A stretch of 64,000 bases of DNA from Dromiciops gliroides (Eukaryota > Chordata > Mammalia > Microbiotheria > Microbiotheriidae). A program made the translations under genes and the position numbers. The notes beneath the pieces were generated by a model, which saw only the letters and a program-made list of their open reading frames with translations, searched no databases and had not been told where the DNA came from. Location: positions 645,400,660 through 645,464,659 of the forward strand of contig NC_057863.1 in the NCBI RefSeq assembly GCF_019393635.1, written 5' to 3'. Shown here piece by piece: positions 53,703 through 63,884 of the stretch; positions within the stretch are counted from its first letter, which is position 1, and each line of letters starts with the position of its first letter.

Positions 53703-54062
53703 CTCAGGGCATTTTCTCTGACTCTCCCTCATGCCTAGAAAGCTCTCCCTCCTCATCTGTTTCCAGGCCTCTCTGCCTTCTGGTAAGTCTCAACCAAAAT
53801 TCAACTTCCTATCAGAAGCTTTTCTAGATTCCCCTTCTTATTAGTGCCTTGCCCCTGTTGGTTACCTTCCATTTTTGCATCTTGCCTTACATAGTTGTTT
53901 ACATGTCTGTCTCCCCTATTACATGATGAGCTCTTGAAAGTTGGGACTTCTGTTTGTATTTCCTATCTAAGTACAATGCTTGGCACTAACAGGCTATCAT
54001 AACTTCACGAAACTTACATGAAAACTAAAAAACTTCACTGCCACATTAAAAAAAAGATAGGA

Positions 54063-54212
54063 GGGGGCAGCTAGGTGGCGTAGTGGATAAAGCACCAGCC
54101 CTGGATTCAGGAGGACCTGAGTTCAAATCCAGCCTCAGATACTTGACACTTACTAGCTGTATGCCCCTGGGCAAGTCACAACCTCAATTGCCTCACCAAA
54201 AAAAAAAGGGGG
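54063..54212 (+). mobile_element. WSINE1-like SINE
   Basis: Sense; small deletion in AAGTCACAACCTC; tail A10 then G9. Confidence 0.88.
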
Positions 54213-54644
54213 GGGGGGCTATGGCTATCCCTGAAGGTGCTAGGTATGGGCAATTGAGCAGCAAGCATGGCGTGTCTGAGCTTGGACCAGTCTTCTCTCC
54301 ACAGCAGAAAGTTCACAATAAATATGGTTCTTTATCTTGAAAAAAGGCCTAAAGTTTGCTTGTGGAAGTGTGTGTGTTGTAAAGGTTGCAGCTTGTGAAT
54401 TACTGTGAAGTAGTACAATTTCTCATTGATGAAAATCAGCAGATTGGGCATAGGGAAGTGAAAATCCCATTATGCTCACTTGTTCCCTAACCAATCAACC
54501 TTGTGTTATATATGGGATTATATGTATATGGAAGTATAAGTCACTGTAATTAAGTAATTGTACTTAAATGTTTGTTGACTAACCCTAACTAGCTTCCAAG
54601 ATGATTCAATCATTAGCCATGGACTTTATTTATTGATTTACTTG

Positions 54645-54787
54645 TTTTGTGGGGCAATGAGGGTTAAGTGACTTGCCCAGGGTCACACAGCTAGTAAGTG
54701 TCAAGTGTCTGAGGCAGGATTTGAACTCAGGTCCTCCTGACTCCAGGGCCAGTGCTTTATCCACTGCAGCGCCACCTAGCTGCCCCC
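54645..54787 (-). mobile_element. WSINE1-like SINE
   Basis: Antisense; AGCCATGG(A/C)CTTT flanks; 3-bp insertion in ACTGCAGCGCCACC. Confidence 0.9.
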
Positions 54788-55075
54788 AGCCATGGCCTTT
54801 AGATTGTGTGAAAAGTCCTTCAAATGAGTGTCATTGCAAAAGGCTGAGGAAACTTGACCATGGTCTAGGGCCCATCTACACGTTATCGAGCTAGTTAGAA
54901 CTGGGGTAATTCGAGAAATTGGAACAAGCATGGCACTGCAGCAAGATCCCTGAAAAGAAACCTTCTGTGGGGTGGAGGGAGGAAGGAGCCTTGAAGTTAC
55001 CTTTGACCCTGCTTTGGTGGGAGGAGGACCCTGTGAGCTTTGAAGGGTTTAGAAGATGGACTTCCAAGGGTAGCT

Positions 55076-55222
55076 AGGTGGCACAGTGGATAGAGCACCA
55101 GCCCTGGATTCAGGAGGACTTGAGTTCAAATCCTGCCTCAGACACTTGACACTTACTAGCTGTGTGACCCTGGGCAAGTCACTTAACCCCCCATTGTCCC
55201 GCAAAACAAAACAAGACAAGAT
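55076..55222 (+). mobile_element. WSINE1-like SINE
   Basis: Sense; TTAGAAGATGGACTTCC repeats on both sides. The right repeat leads straight into the target site of the 55251 LTR. Confidence 0.9.
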
Positions 55223-55250
55223 TAATCTCTTAGAAGATGGACTTCCTATA

Positions 55251-55767
55251 TGTTATGGGCCTAGTGTACCCAGAGGTTCTCTGGGGTAAATCAAAGAACC
55301 TTCTCCTTGAGAAACCAAACCAAAGGACAGACACACCTAACCAGTCTCCCCTACTCCTCAGAGAAATAATATTAGGTATGGCTGCTGTCTTTGTGGGTTG
55401 AGGGGGAGAGAGATGGCTTGAGAGATCCACAGCCACACTTCACCCAACTTCCCCCAGCCACCACCAGTGGGGGATGGTTCTCCCCCAATAAGAGAACTTT
55501 CCACAGTTAGATGATCACCTCATTGGACCACCATCGGTCCTCTATAAAAGTATCTGCCTGTCTTCTGCTTGAGGAGAAAGGTATCTCAGAGCCACGCCAT
55601 TGTGCCATGCCTTCTCACCATAAGAAGTCCAAGGATTTCTCTCATTTCCTTTCCCTAGCACCTAAACTATTTTATTCTAATTGGATTTGTGTGTAAGACG
55701 GTGTAATTCTTTAAAGAGGAATTCCTAAGAATCCTTATGCCAAACCCCTACCAATTTCCCCATAACA
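55251..55767 (+). mobile_element. solo LTR, family A copy 2 (517 bp)
   Basis: Same family as the LTR at 50669: begins TGTTATGGGC, ends CCCCATAACA, flanked by a perfect 5-bp repeat CTATA (55246-55250 and 55768-55772). Shares the TATA segment CTCTATAAAAGTA and the 3' block GGTGTAATTCTTTAAAGAGG. Has only one copy of the 48-bp U3 unit. Confidence 0.87.
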
Positions 55768-55864
55768 CTATATTCAAATCCTAGGGACCTAGTGGCATCC
55801 CCCAGAGTAGCTAACAGAAGTGAAGAGATCAGGAACCAGGGTCCCAATAGACACCCCCCCACTC

Positions 55865-55965
55865 CTTGGGGACAGAGCCTTTTTCATTTTTGTTTGTCTC
55901 TTTCCAAGCTTAGTACAGTGTCTGGAATATAGTAAACAATAAATGCTTTTTGAATCAATAATAAA
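55865..55965 (+). mobile_element. L2 3' end
   Basis: TTGGGGACAGAGCCTTTTTC, TTAGTACAGTGTCTGGAAT and AATAAATGC. Confidence 0.65.
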
Positions 55966-56061
55966 CAAAGTAACACTAGGTAATTTAAAGATAAACCGTT
56001 AATAACGGTGAATCAGAAAATGCCTAATTTAGGAAGTGGCCCTGTGTTTTTGGTTTTTTTT

Positions 56062-56196
56062 TTAGGCAATGGGGGTTAAGTGACTTGCCCATGGTCACAC
56101 AGCTAGTAAGTGTCAAGTGTCTGAGGCCGGACCTGAACTCAGGTACTCCCGAATCCAGGGCCGGTGCTTTAACCACTGCGTCATCTAGCTGCCCCC
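56062..56196 (-). mobile_element. WSINE1-like SINE
   Basis: Antisense; GG(T/C)CCTGTGTTTT flanks. Confidence 0.9.
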
Positions 56197-56227
56197 CTGG
56201 TCCTGTGTTTTAAAGAACTCTAGAGAT

Positions 56228-56475
56228 GCACCAGGTAGGTGGTGAAGTGGATAGAGTGCTGGGTCTGGAGTCACAAAGATCTCATCTTCCCAAGTTTGAA
56301 TCTAACCACAGACACTTAAAAGCTATGTGACCCCGGGCAAGTTACCTCACTCTGCCTCAGTTTTCTCAATTGTAAAGGGAGCTGACAAAGGAAATGGCAA
56401 ACCACTCCAATATCTCTGCCAAGAAAACCCCAAATGGGATCACAGAGAGTTGGAAAGGATTGAAAACAACAATAA
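56228..56475 (+). mobile_element. Mar1-type SINE, full length
   Basis: Sense: head, GCTATGTGACCCCGGGCAAG, CCTCAGTTTTCTCAATTGTA, AGGAAATGGCAAACCACTCC, AAGAAAACCCCAAATGGGAT and a final AAAACAACAATAA. Confidence 0.8.
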
Positions 56476-56634
56476 GTGATTCTGAGAGCCAAAAGTGAAG
56501 CAGAAAGGCACTGCACTGGTGGGTAGAACCACTTTTCACGTAGTGCAGGGATTTCAAATAGGGAACCTCTATTTAATAGGCTAGTTGAACTGTAAGAGTG
56601 TGAGTAGGGGAGGTGATAATACAAAAGACTGGGA

Positions 56635-56960
56635 AGGTAGGAGGAAGACAGTATAAAGGGCTTCGAATGCCAAGCTGAGGAAGTTATATTCTATTCAAGA
56701 GGCAATAAGGAGGGGGCAGCTAGGTAGCACAGTGGATATAGCATTGGCCCTGGATTCAGGAGGACCTAGGTTCAAAGCCAGCCTCAGACACTTGACACTT
56801 ACTAGCTATGTGACCCTGGGCAAGTTACTCAACCCTTATTGCCCCCCCCCAAAAAAAAAAGCTATTGCCTTTTTTTATAGGGAGCTGTTGAAGATTTTTG
56901 AGCAGGGGAAATTGACAGTCTGATCAGTTATAGGAATAACAATTTGGCAATGGTGGGTAA
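56635..56960 (+). mobile_element. ancient LINE-derived repeat, split by a SINE
   Basis: AAGGGCTTCGAATGCCAAGC and ATAGGGAGCTGTTGAAGATT; same family as part of 12705-13165. Confidence 0.5.
56712..56860 (+). mobile_element. WSINE1-like SINE
   Basis: Sense; C10-A11 tail. Confidence 0.88.
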
Positions 56961-57034
56961 AGACAATACATGCTTGCTGATGATCATCTTAATCTTTTAT
57001 AGTTTAAGAAACTAAGGCTCATAAAAATAAATTG

Positions 57035-57190
57035 GGGGGCAGCTAGGTGGCGCTGCAGTGGATAAAACACCAGCTCTGGATTCAGGAGGACCTGAGTTCA
57101 AATCCAGCCTCAGACACTTAACACTTGACTAGCTGTGTGACCCTGGGCAAATCACTTAACCCCCATTGCCCCGCAAAATAAAAAATATAA
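57035..57190 (+). mobile_element. WSINE1-like SINE
   Basis: Sense; ATAA(A/G)AATAAATTG flanks; 3-bp insertion in GGCGCTGCAGTGG. Confidence 0.9.
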
Positions 57191-57481
57191 GAATAAATTG
57201 ACCTGCTTGGTCACACAAGTAATAAGTGCAACTTGAAGTTTGAACCTGACTACAAGGTCAAATGCTCAGTATCTTGGATTGATGGTTTATCCTTTCAGCC
57301 CTAGCTTCCCCATCATGAAATTACTTGGTATTTATTAACATATGAATGGGGAGAATGGCTTGAAGGAATTCCCCAGATTTGAGCCTGTTCACCATTTTTA
57401 TAGTTACTACATTCTAGGCTGGATAAGCAGCTGGCTTCCAGGCATGTGTAATGGGGCTGTCTCAGAGTTGGAACAGGTAGA

Positions 57482-57506
57482 GTGTGTGTGTGTGTGTGTG
57501 TGTGTG
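57482..57506 (+). repeat. (GT)n microsatellite
   Basis: About 12 GT units. Confidence 0.9.
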
Positions 57507-57509
57507 ACT

Positions 57510-58155
57510 TGACCTGCTTCCTGGCTGCGCTCCAGTGAGGAAGAATGCTCCAAGTCTCTGGGTTAGGGTCCCCTTCCCCAATCTGCTTGTAATATGGCTT
57601 CAAAGCCACATGATGGCTGTGTTGATCCTGCCTTTATTTCTGCTTTGGAAGAGACCTCTTCTTAGATGGAGGAATATGGAACAATTCTGTGATAATCAAA
57701 AGGCTAGAAGGGTCAGGTGGTGTTAGAAGTCCTATGACAAAAGTCTATGCCAATGTCTGCCAGCAGCCATGTTCAGTGCTTCAGCATAGTCCCAAAGAGC
57801 AATCTTTAGGATCCAGGCCCACAATAGATGAAGGTGGCAGAGACACCATATGCCTTTTAAGCAAGGGAATGGCTTGGCTGCGATGGATTTGGAAGTGAAC
57901 TTGGGAGGGGATCAATGCTTTGTAGCAACTGCTTTAAATTGGAAGTGGCTCTTTCCAGAGATGGAGGTGATATTGGGAGAGTCTGACCCTCAATAGGAGG
58001 GGATGTTCTCATTTCTGTTTTTGTTATGTCTTCTCAGTAAAGAATCTTTTGCAAAAGCTAATTGATGTTAATTGGTTAGCTGGTTTTGAGGTACAAAGCA
58101 CTGGGTCAATTAATATTAGGGAGATGCCTGTAATTAGTAAGCTATGATATTGGGA
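57510..58155. other. intergenic stretch, little recognised
   Basis: Possible LINE-derived relic near 57825-57980 (AAGCAAGGGAATGGCTTGGC). No exon evidence. Confidence 0.3.
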
Positions 58156-58159
58156 GAGA

Positions 58160-58380
58160 TGGGCAGCTAAGTGGCACAGTGGATCGTGTTGGACCTGGAG
58201 TCAGTAAGACATCTTTCCTGAGTTCAAATCTGGCCTTAGTCACTAGCTTGGCGACCCTAGTCGTGCAACCCTTATTCAGATGAGGTGGAGAAGGAAATGG
58301 CAAACCCTTCCAGTATTTTTGCCAAGAAAACCCCAAACGGAGTCAGAGTCCCACAGGACTGGAAAAGACTGAACAACATA
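58160..58380 (+). mobile_element. Mar1-type SINE
   Basis: Sense: GGGCAGCTAAGTGGCACAGT head, middle lost, then GAAGGAAATGGCAAACCCTT and AAAACCCCAAACGGAGTCAG. Confidence 0.75.
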
Positions 58381-58734
58381 TTGAGAACACGCAGGACATC
58401 AGAATGAGTACCTCAGCCCCTCAGACTTGGGTTCTACCCCTAAAACCCTGAGCATGTGTTTGTGGGGGTGGTTGGGGTAGCCAGCCTTGCTCTGGAGACA
58501 CTGCTTAGCAGGGAGAGTGGGAATTTTGCTCAGGGCAAAAGCTGCTTTAGGAAACCCATTTTCATGTTTGTCTTCCTCATCTCCAGACCGGACACACAGT
58601 AACCACTTCATAAATGACGATCGAAGTGTCTAAAGAGAAGGGTAATAATGTAACAACTCTCTGAAGGAGTTGTGAAGTGTGTGGTGTTAAAGTATGACTT
58701 GTTACTTTTACTAAAGCATAATAATAGCCATTGC

Positions 58735-58860
58735 TGCACAAATGACCTTATTGGATCCTCACGACCACCGGAGAAGCAGGTGCTATTACTTCGTTTTTAC
58801 AGATGAGGAAACTGAGGCAGAGTGGCGCGAAGTGTCTAGTCCGGGTCCTCCAGCCTCCAG
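58735..58860 (-). mobile_element. MIR-like SINE relic
   Basis: AAGCAGGTGCTATTACTTCG and TTTACAGATGAGGAAACTGA at the left edge of the ZC3H4 CpG island. Confidence 0.6.
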
Positions 58861-59221
58861 GCATAGTCCTCTCAATTCATTGCAGCAGCCGGCCGCAGCT
58901 TCCAAGTCTGAAGGATTTGGGTTGAAGCGCCGGCTCGGACACATACACTGCGTACCCAGGCGGCAGTTTGTACACTAGGGGCTGACAGCCCCCCGCCGTC
59001 TGCTCCACCAGTCCTCTCCCGGCCCCTCAGAAACTTTACTGGGCTCCCCTAGGTCCCGTCCCTCAGTTACATTAGTCTTTTTTCCGCGCTCTCACGCCCC
59101 ACGCCCCCCACCCTCTCCCCTAATCCCTGCGGCTTCCTTATTGCTCCGGCCCCGCCCCATCAGCGAGTTTCGGCTCTTTCCGCGCCTCCTTGTCCCCGGC
59201 CCCTTCCCTTCTCTCGGCCCC

Positions 59222-59589
59222 ATTCGTAACTTTCAGCTCTTTCCTCCGCCTCTAGCTCTTTTTCCCCGCCCCCGCGGTGACTTTCGGCTCTTTCCGTCCT
59301 CCGGCCCCGCCCCATTTGTAACTTTCAGCTCTTTCCTCCGCCGCTAGCGCCTTTTCCCCGCCCCCGCGGTGACTTTCGGCTCTTTCCGTCCTCCGGCCCC
59401 GCCCCATTTGTAACTTTCAGCTCTTTCCTCCGCCGCTAGCGCCTTTTCCCCGCCCCCGCGGTGACTTTCGGCTCTTTCCGTCCTCTGGCCCCGCCCCCTC
59501 CGTAACTTTCAGCTTTTTCCTCCGCCTCTAGGCCGTCTTCCCCGCCCCCGCGGTGACTTTTGGTTCTTTCCACCGCCCTTCGCCCGCCC
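59222..59589. repeat. 92-bp GC-box minisatellite, four copies
   Basis: Units start at 59222, 59314, 59406 and 59498 with an exact 92-bp period. Each holds a GTAACTTTCAGCT segment, TTTTTCCTCCGCC-type ETS-like cores, a CCCCGCCCCCGCGGTGACTT block and mostly GGCCCCGCCCC. Copies 2 and 3 are almost identical; 1 and 4 differ at scattered sites. A degenerate partial unit precedes it at about 59145-59200. Confidence 0.9.
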
Positions 59590-59751
59590 TCCGCCCCGCC
59601 CCTCGGGCTCTGGGCCCTCTCCGCCGCGGCCCGGGACGTGACGCGCTTCGCCGCCCCGCCCCTCCCTCTCGGAGGCCTGGGCCGCCGCGCCGCCCGGCCC
59701 GGCCCGCCGCTCCTCCTCCTCCTCCCCCCGCCTCAGCGTCCGCTCGCAGTC

Positions 59752-59763
59752 GCCGCCATTTTG
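59752..59763 (+). promoter_or_regulatory. YY1 motif near probable transcription start
   Basis: GCCGCCATTTTG is a full YY1 core. In this orientation, just downstream of a start site, it is common in housekeeping 5' leaders. It suggests that the ZC3H4 start lies near 59.73-59.75 kb and that the 5' leader is about 0.4 kb. Confidence 0.6.
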
Positions 59764-60025
59764 TGTGCAGTCCCGAGCGCGGCGGGCGCGGGCAGCCGGC
59801 GCTGAGGGAGGGCAGGAGGGCGGGAGGGCGTCCCGCAGGGAGTCCCGGAGGGGCCGAGCGCCTCCCGCCGCCGCCGCTTCCTTCTGGTCCTCGACCTCGT
59901 CCCGGGCCCGCGCCCGCTCCCGCCGCCCCCCGCCCCGTCCCCGCCCGGCCCCAGCCCCCGCCCGGCCCCGGCCCCAGCCCCCGCCGCCGCTCCCTGCCCG
60001 CCGCCGCCGCCGCCCGCCTGCCCCG

Positions 60026-60061
60026 ATGAGGGCCCGGGTTCCGGGGCCGGACGGCCTGTGA
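60026..60061 (+). other. short upstream ORF in ZC3H4 leader
   Basis: ATG at 60026 opens an 11-codon frame (MRARVPGPDGL) that stops 75 nt before the main start. Its context (CCCGATGA) is weak. It lies in the mRNA only if transcription starts near the YY1 motif, as inferred. Confidence 0.4.
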
Positions 60062-60136
60062 GGGGGCGCCTGCCTCCACAGCCCCGAGGCCCGGCGGCCC
60101 GGGGCGGGGCGGGGGCGCGGGCCGCGCCGCGCCGCC

Positions 60137-60285
60137 ATGGAGGGCGGCTCGCCGGGCTCGCCCCCTGCCGCCGCCGCCGCCTCGGACCCGCCACCGCCAC
60201 CCTCCTCGTCCTCGCCGCCGCCGCCGTCCCCCACCGCCCAGCGTGAACTCCAGCGCCCCGGCCTCAGCCTGCTCCCTGACGACAG
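60137..60285 (+). CDS. ZC3H4: ZC3H4 first coding exon
   Basis: ZC3H4 is a nuclear CCCH zinc-finger protein that works with WDR82 (the Restrictor) to stop unproductive and antisense transcription. The exon starts at an ATG in strong context (GCCGCCATGG) and encodes 49 codons plus AG. The product starts MEGGSPGSPP, runs through Ala/Pro/Ser-rich sequence and ends GLSLLPDDR when joined to a G- or A-starting exon. The human N terminus has the same plan: ME, Pro/Ser repeats, then LPLPDDR before the acidic EDGELEEGELE segment. Donor GACAG|GTCGGG is usable but not strong. Identity rests on this match plus head-to-head position with SAE1. Later exons are outside the window. Confidence 0.8.
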
Positions 60286-60513
60286 GTCGGGTAACCCGGC
60301 AGCGGCGGCGGCGGCGGCGGGGGGAGGGGGAGGGGAGGGGGCGGCCATGATGGGGGGAGGGGAGGGCGAGGGGGGAAGGAAGGAAGGAAGGGCGGGGTCG
60401 GGCTCCCGCCAGCCCGCCCGCCCGCCCGCTGCTGCCGGCCCGCTCTCCCCTCCCCCTGCCTTCCCCTCCCCCTCCTGCCTCGGTCTCACTCCGGGCGCCA
60501 TGCTGCAGGCAAG
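60286..60513 (+). CDS. possible in-frame extension of ZC3H4 exon 1
   Basis: The frame stays open past the first donor for 228 nt (76 codons) to a better consensus donor, CAAG|GTGAGC, which has the same phase. The extension is low complexity: an Ala7 run, Gly-rich, then Pro-rich, ending GAMLQA. GC-rich islands often stay open by chance and human ZC3H4 has no such segment that I know of, so coding use is uncertain. Confidence 0.3.
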
Positions 60514-63327
60514 GTGAGCAGCCGCCCCTTGCCCCCAGCCCCCGGCCCTGTCCCCCCGCGGGGGAGAGGGGCGCTCGGGGACTGGGGGTGGGGGCGGCGG
60601 GCGGGGTGGGGGAGGGGCGGGGAGGGGGCCGAGGCCCTGGCGGCCCCGGACCACGTGGGCCCCGTGCCTGGACCACGCTGCCTAGACTAGGACTCTCCCG
60701 TCCCCCACCTTCCTCCGTCTGCTCCCCCTTTCTCTGGCTCTCCCTCGCCCCCCTTTTGTCTCGTTCTCTTCCCTTTCCCTTGTTCTTCCCTCTTTTTCTT
60801 CTCCTTCCCTTCTTTCCATTCCGAGGGGCTGGATTTGGGAAACTCCCATTTCAGAGAGGCCGAAGTCAGGAGCCCACTCCCCTGTTCTGGAAAGAAAGGG
60901 TTTGGGCTGAATTGCTCCTCACGCACTTTCTTGGGGAGTAGCGCGGGGAACTCTTGTTTTCAGAGGAGGCTCAGGGTAAATGTAGGATCCTTTCTCTACA
61001 CCCCGTCCCTCATCTCCCCCTTTAGAAAAATTCTCTCCCTTAAATTTTTATTAATTTATTTTTTAGGGAGTGGCTTGAGGAATCCTGACTTCAGAGATTG
61101 GTATTGGGGCGGGAGGAGAAGGCAGGTTCTCCCGTGTGGGGTGCAGTTTAGTTTAATGTAGGGTTGGGTGAGGCCAGAAACAGGAAATGTGTCATAAGTG
61201 TTTTGTGCTCCTTCTAACCCCACCCTACCCCACCGCCCTTCCCGCTCGGAAGGATTCACTCCACATCTGGAATTCACCGGGAAGTTGCTGGGCTCCAGGT
61301 ATTTCTACCCCAAGGTCCCCTCCCCCCCCCCCCAGGACCCTGAATTTGCCTCTCTTTAGAGAGCATAACTTGTCTTTTCAAAGGAAAAAAACAACCACGT
61401 TCAAAGACACAAGCACAACTGTTTGGTGAGCATTTTTTTAAACCCCTACTTCCTGACTGCTGCCAGCCTCCAGATGGAGAAAACAAACAGATTAGCAAAT
61501 GAATGTTTGCTAAGCCCAGGTTTCTCTTCGGGCTGCCCCCTCCCCTCCTGGGGATAGGTGCTTTACCACAAGCTGCTTACACTCATTAGCAGGCCTCTCA
61601 GGAATTCTCTTATGTCAGAAGTGTATGGCATGCAAGGGGTTGGGATGGTAAGTAGTCTCTTTTATTAAGTAATTAAATGAGTTCTCTCTTTGCTTCCTTC
61701 CTTAGCCCAAGACCAAAGAGATGCTTTTAAAAGAGAGTTAGTTTGTTGAAACCAGAACCTCTAACCCTATTGGCTCTTTTAGAGTTGCACATCCTTGCAA
61801 GTTAATCGTTTGAATTTGAATTTGTCCCTGAAAGTGCACAGTTTTCTTTTTTTAAAAAAGTCTACTGTATCATTCTCAAGTAGTAACTGACAGAAACTTC
61901 CATGTGGTCTCGATTTGACCTCTTTGCCCCTCAGATCCATTGCTTGGTCTCCAGCCTTCATCCCTTTATGAAGAAAGTGGATACTGTATCAGTGTGCCAG
62001 TCCATGCCTATGTCTGTAGGACAGAAAAATGTGATCTGCTCTTGTTAAACCAGCACCCTGCTCTGCTGCTCCCCCCACCCCCTTACTGGGGGGGGAAGTG
62101 GTCCACGCTTTCTCTCACATCTTCTCCTGTGTCTTGCAGTGATGGAAGTTTAAACTGACCAAGTCATTTGTAACATACTGTTGAAGCACAAACTCTGAAC
62201 TGTCCAGTGCCAACCTTCTGGCTGCTTCTACTGTTCCTTTGTTAAGCACGTGCCTTCCTTACAGTGAAAAGTTCATGTGAATATGTTACACACCCAATCA
62301 TGGTGGTCAGTACACCCCTCTGCCCCTCCTCCCACTGTATACCTCTCTGTCCTTCATGTACCAAGGAAAACCACACCAACTCAGTGACTTGCAGTACTGT
62401 ACAACTGATGTGTTTTACAAGCATAAGTTTCTTTGAAAAATACAAAACACATGTTGAACCTCCATTCTCCCCTTTTGCCCTGTGTTGGTACCGTACAAAT
62501 AAGGGCCCTTTACCATCCCTCACATGTAGTCCCTGCCTCATCCACAAGTCTGTATATTAAAAAGGACTCACTTTTGGGGGGAAAAGGAACCACTGTCCAG
62601 ACTCAGTTCAGTTGGCCATTGCCCTCCCATGTCGTAAGGCTTCATAACCTCTTTGGTCTGAGCTGCAGTCGGGCATCATTCTGAGAGGGAGAGCCTAGTG
62701 TGACCACATAGCTCAGCATTGTGACCTAGCTGGAGAAGCAAAGATGTCTGAAGCACCCATAGGGAGCACATGTTTCAGAAAGCCCTTCTTCCTAGGACCA
62801 AACTAAAGGGAACTGAATTTTTTTTAAGTTGCTGTCAAGTTTCCCTTCCAGTGTGAAATCCACCCCCCACCCCCAAAGAGGCCAGTGGCCAAGAATAGCT
62901 ACCAAGCAGCAGGTCTCCATTACTCTTGGAAATGGGAGATCTCCTTTCAGCAAAAGCTTGGTGCTTGGGTCAGTGGAAAAGGATGCTCATTTTCTTTGAA
63001 AGTGTTTTTTTTTTTTACATTGAGTATGTTGGCCTATTCCAAGGTGAAACAGTTTTTAAAGAAATAGTTGAAACTGTTTCTCTGTCATTAAGTGCTTTCC
63101 AAATACAGGGTACATTTTGGGCCTTCCTCTCCCACTCCCTCTCCACTTCTAATACAGACCAGCACCAATATGTATCCTTTCACTTTAAAAAAAAAAAATG
63201 AAGTTTAGTCCAGTAAGGCAAAAAAAAAAAAAGGCCTAGTTTTAAACATTGGGTTTATACTTTTGTTCAATTATTTTTTGCTACAGTATCACTTTTTAAA
63301 AAAAAATAACTGATGTACTCAGTTCAA

Positions 63328-63333
63328 AATAAA
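63328..63333 (+). terminator. AATAAA poly(A) signal
   Basis: AATAAA about 1.2 kb after the candidate acceptor, followed by AAATTCCTGGATGTTGC. Could end a short ZC3H4 transcript; function unproven. Confidence 0.3.
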
Positions 63334-63878
63334 AATTCCTGGATGTTGCAAAAAAGAGAGGGGGGATATTTAGGGAAACTGTCAGCACATGTAGTAAATA
63401 ACACATTTTAAAAGATAAAGAATTCTGTTTCATAGCCTGCCTTCTAAAGAAATCATTTTTGTGTGCAGCCACTTAAAATGAATTTGTCCAAGTGTGACAA
63501 AGGTGTTTTTTCCCCCAGTCTAAGGAAAAAATATTAGGACTTATTACACATTAACAAAAACCTCTCAGCAGAAAAATGTTAGAGATGTTAGAAGCCAGGA
63601 TCCTCTCAAAATCAGTTGCTTTCCCAAATAGGCTGTCTTTAAAATGCAAAGCCTGACCTCTGGCTCACAAACAGTGGGTGGAACTGAGTAGTTTTATATT
63701 TTATATCCTTCAAAACCCCCAGGATTCCATAGAAGCAGCTGTTTGGATATAGTCCCTTCTCCTCTTGCTTTTTTCCCCTCCAGCTAGAAATGTTCTTCCC
63801 AAAGGACAGTGGTGAGTGTGCTCTTGTGTTCCTGAGACTTAGGGTTTGCCTGTTTATTTCCTGGTTTGCAAGATGAGA

Positions 63879-63884
63879 AATAAA
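63879..63884 (+). terminator. AATAAA poly(A) signal
   Basis: AATAAA followed within 40 nt by a GTGT-containing stretch (TAAGTGTGAG) and TTTGGTGTAG, a reasonable downstream GU element. Better candidate than 63328 for cleavage. Confidence 0.3.

Larger units (their letters stand above)
52645..53990 (+). mobile_element. L2 element carrying four SINE insertions
   Basis: CAGGACCTCATCACTTTATG, GGTCCAACCATATCTCTCCC, CAGAAGCTTTTCTAGATTCC, ATGAGCTCTTGAAAGTTGGG and AATGCTTGGCACTAACAGG follow L2 order. SINEs occupy 52711-53330 and 53560-53702. Confidence 0.7.
58850..60660 (+). promoter_or_regulatory. ZC3H4: ZC3H4 CpG-island promoter
   Basis: About 1.8 kb of CpG-dense DNA with many CCGCCC GC boxes, a 92-bp tandem repeat at its left and a YY1 motif at 59752-59763. 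No TATA box. It marks a strong housekeeping-type promoter driving rightward transcription. Confidence 0.8.

Noticed and set aside
59222-59589. CRISPR-like array in the regularly spaced repeats
   Set aside because: Contiguous 92-bp tandem units without variable spacers, in a vertebrate CpG island.
59509-60676. Two overlapping 380-codon minus-strand ORFs rich in Arg, Gly, Pro and Ala
   Set aside because: They lie in the ZC3H4 CpG island, where GC-rich sequence rarely makes stops. No domain, conserved motif or splice context, and they oppose the ZC3H4 exon.
62140-62158. A separate gene ending SDGSLN rather than a ZC3H4 isoform
   Set aside because: I could not match this ending to any neighbour of SAE1/ZC3H4, and no other upstream exon is visible; kept only as a candidate terminal exon.
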